A DNA stretch of 5,451 bases, taken from Nannocystaceae bacterium. Its GTDB lineage: Bacteria > Myxococcota_A > Polyangia > Nannocystales > Nannocystaceae. This document shows, piece by piece, positions 5,404-5,451 of the stretch. The position numbers and the translations under genes were made by a program. Location: contig JAESSZ010000903.1 in assembly GCA_016763875.1 (NCBI GenBank), forward strand, positions 1 through 5,451, in the 5' to 3' direction. The notes under the pieces were generated by a model, which worked only from the letters and a program-made list of their open reading frames with translations, searched no databases and had not been told where the DNA came from. The number at the start of each line of letters is the position of its first letter. Position 1 is the first letter of the stretch.

Positions 5404-5451
5404 GGTGCTCGCCCGGGGAGCCTACCCGGTGCCCGATCGGCGCGGGAAGCA

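Overview
The window is GC-rich DNA in which every supported gene lies on the minus strand. An Oar-type TonB-dependent receptor with a carboxypeptidase-regulatory-like domain, DsbA-family proteins with long linkers, a Tat-type lipoprotein signal and low-complexity acidic tails suggest a Gram-negative bacterium of the Myxococcota or a related former deltaproteobacterial lineage. This placement is inferred from gene content and base composition. No marker gene is present.

Layout in the direction of transcription (right to left): (1) a lipoprotein-like DsbA-family protein, 5403-4741; (2) a DsbA-family protein without its own export signal, 4768-3953, overlapping the first by 28 bases in another frame; (3) a Tat-type lipoprotein-like DsbA protein, 3942-3145; (4) a membrane-anchored protein with an acidic repetitive tail and two DsbA domains, 3114-1573; (5) a membrane-anchored TlpA/ResA-like thioredoxin, 1567-902. 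Junctions 2/3, 3/4 and 4/5 are 10, 30 and 5 bases, with clear Shine-Dalgarno sequences, so the five look like one operon. A hairpin at 782-808 followed by a T-rich stretch is a plausible terminator. Beyond it a separate unit starts, a TonB-dependent receptor (669 to the left edge, incomplete).

The operon encodes six thioredoxin-fold domains in a row: five DsbA/Thioredoxin_4-like (CAPC, CPYC, CPFC, CPYC, CPYC) and one TlpA/ResA-like (CEPC). All are predicted to work outside the cytoplasm, by Sec lipoprotein, Tat lipoprotein or N-terminal membrane anchor, so the locus looks like a dedicated envelope thiol-disulfide module. The substrate is unknown and no DsbB, VKOR or DsbD/CcdA electron partner is visible here.

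The most notable observation is at 4741-4770. The first two ORFs fit together as one two-domain DsbA protein, with the same architecture as gene 4, interrupted by a 2-base frame difference. Removing one TG from an ATGTGG run restores an alignment without gaps through the junction. This is either a real recent split or pseudogenization, or a sequencing/assembly error.
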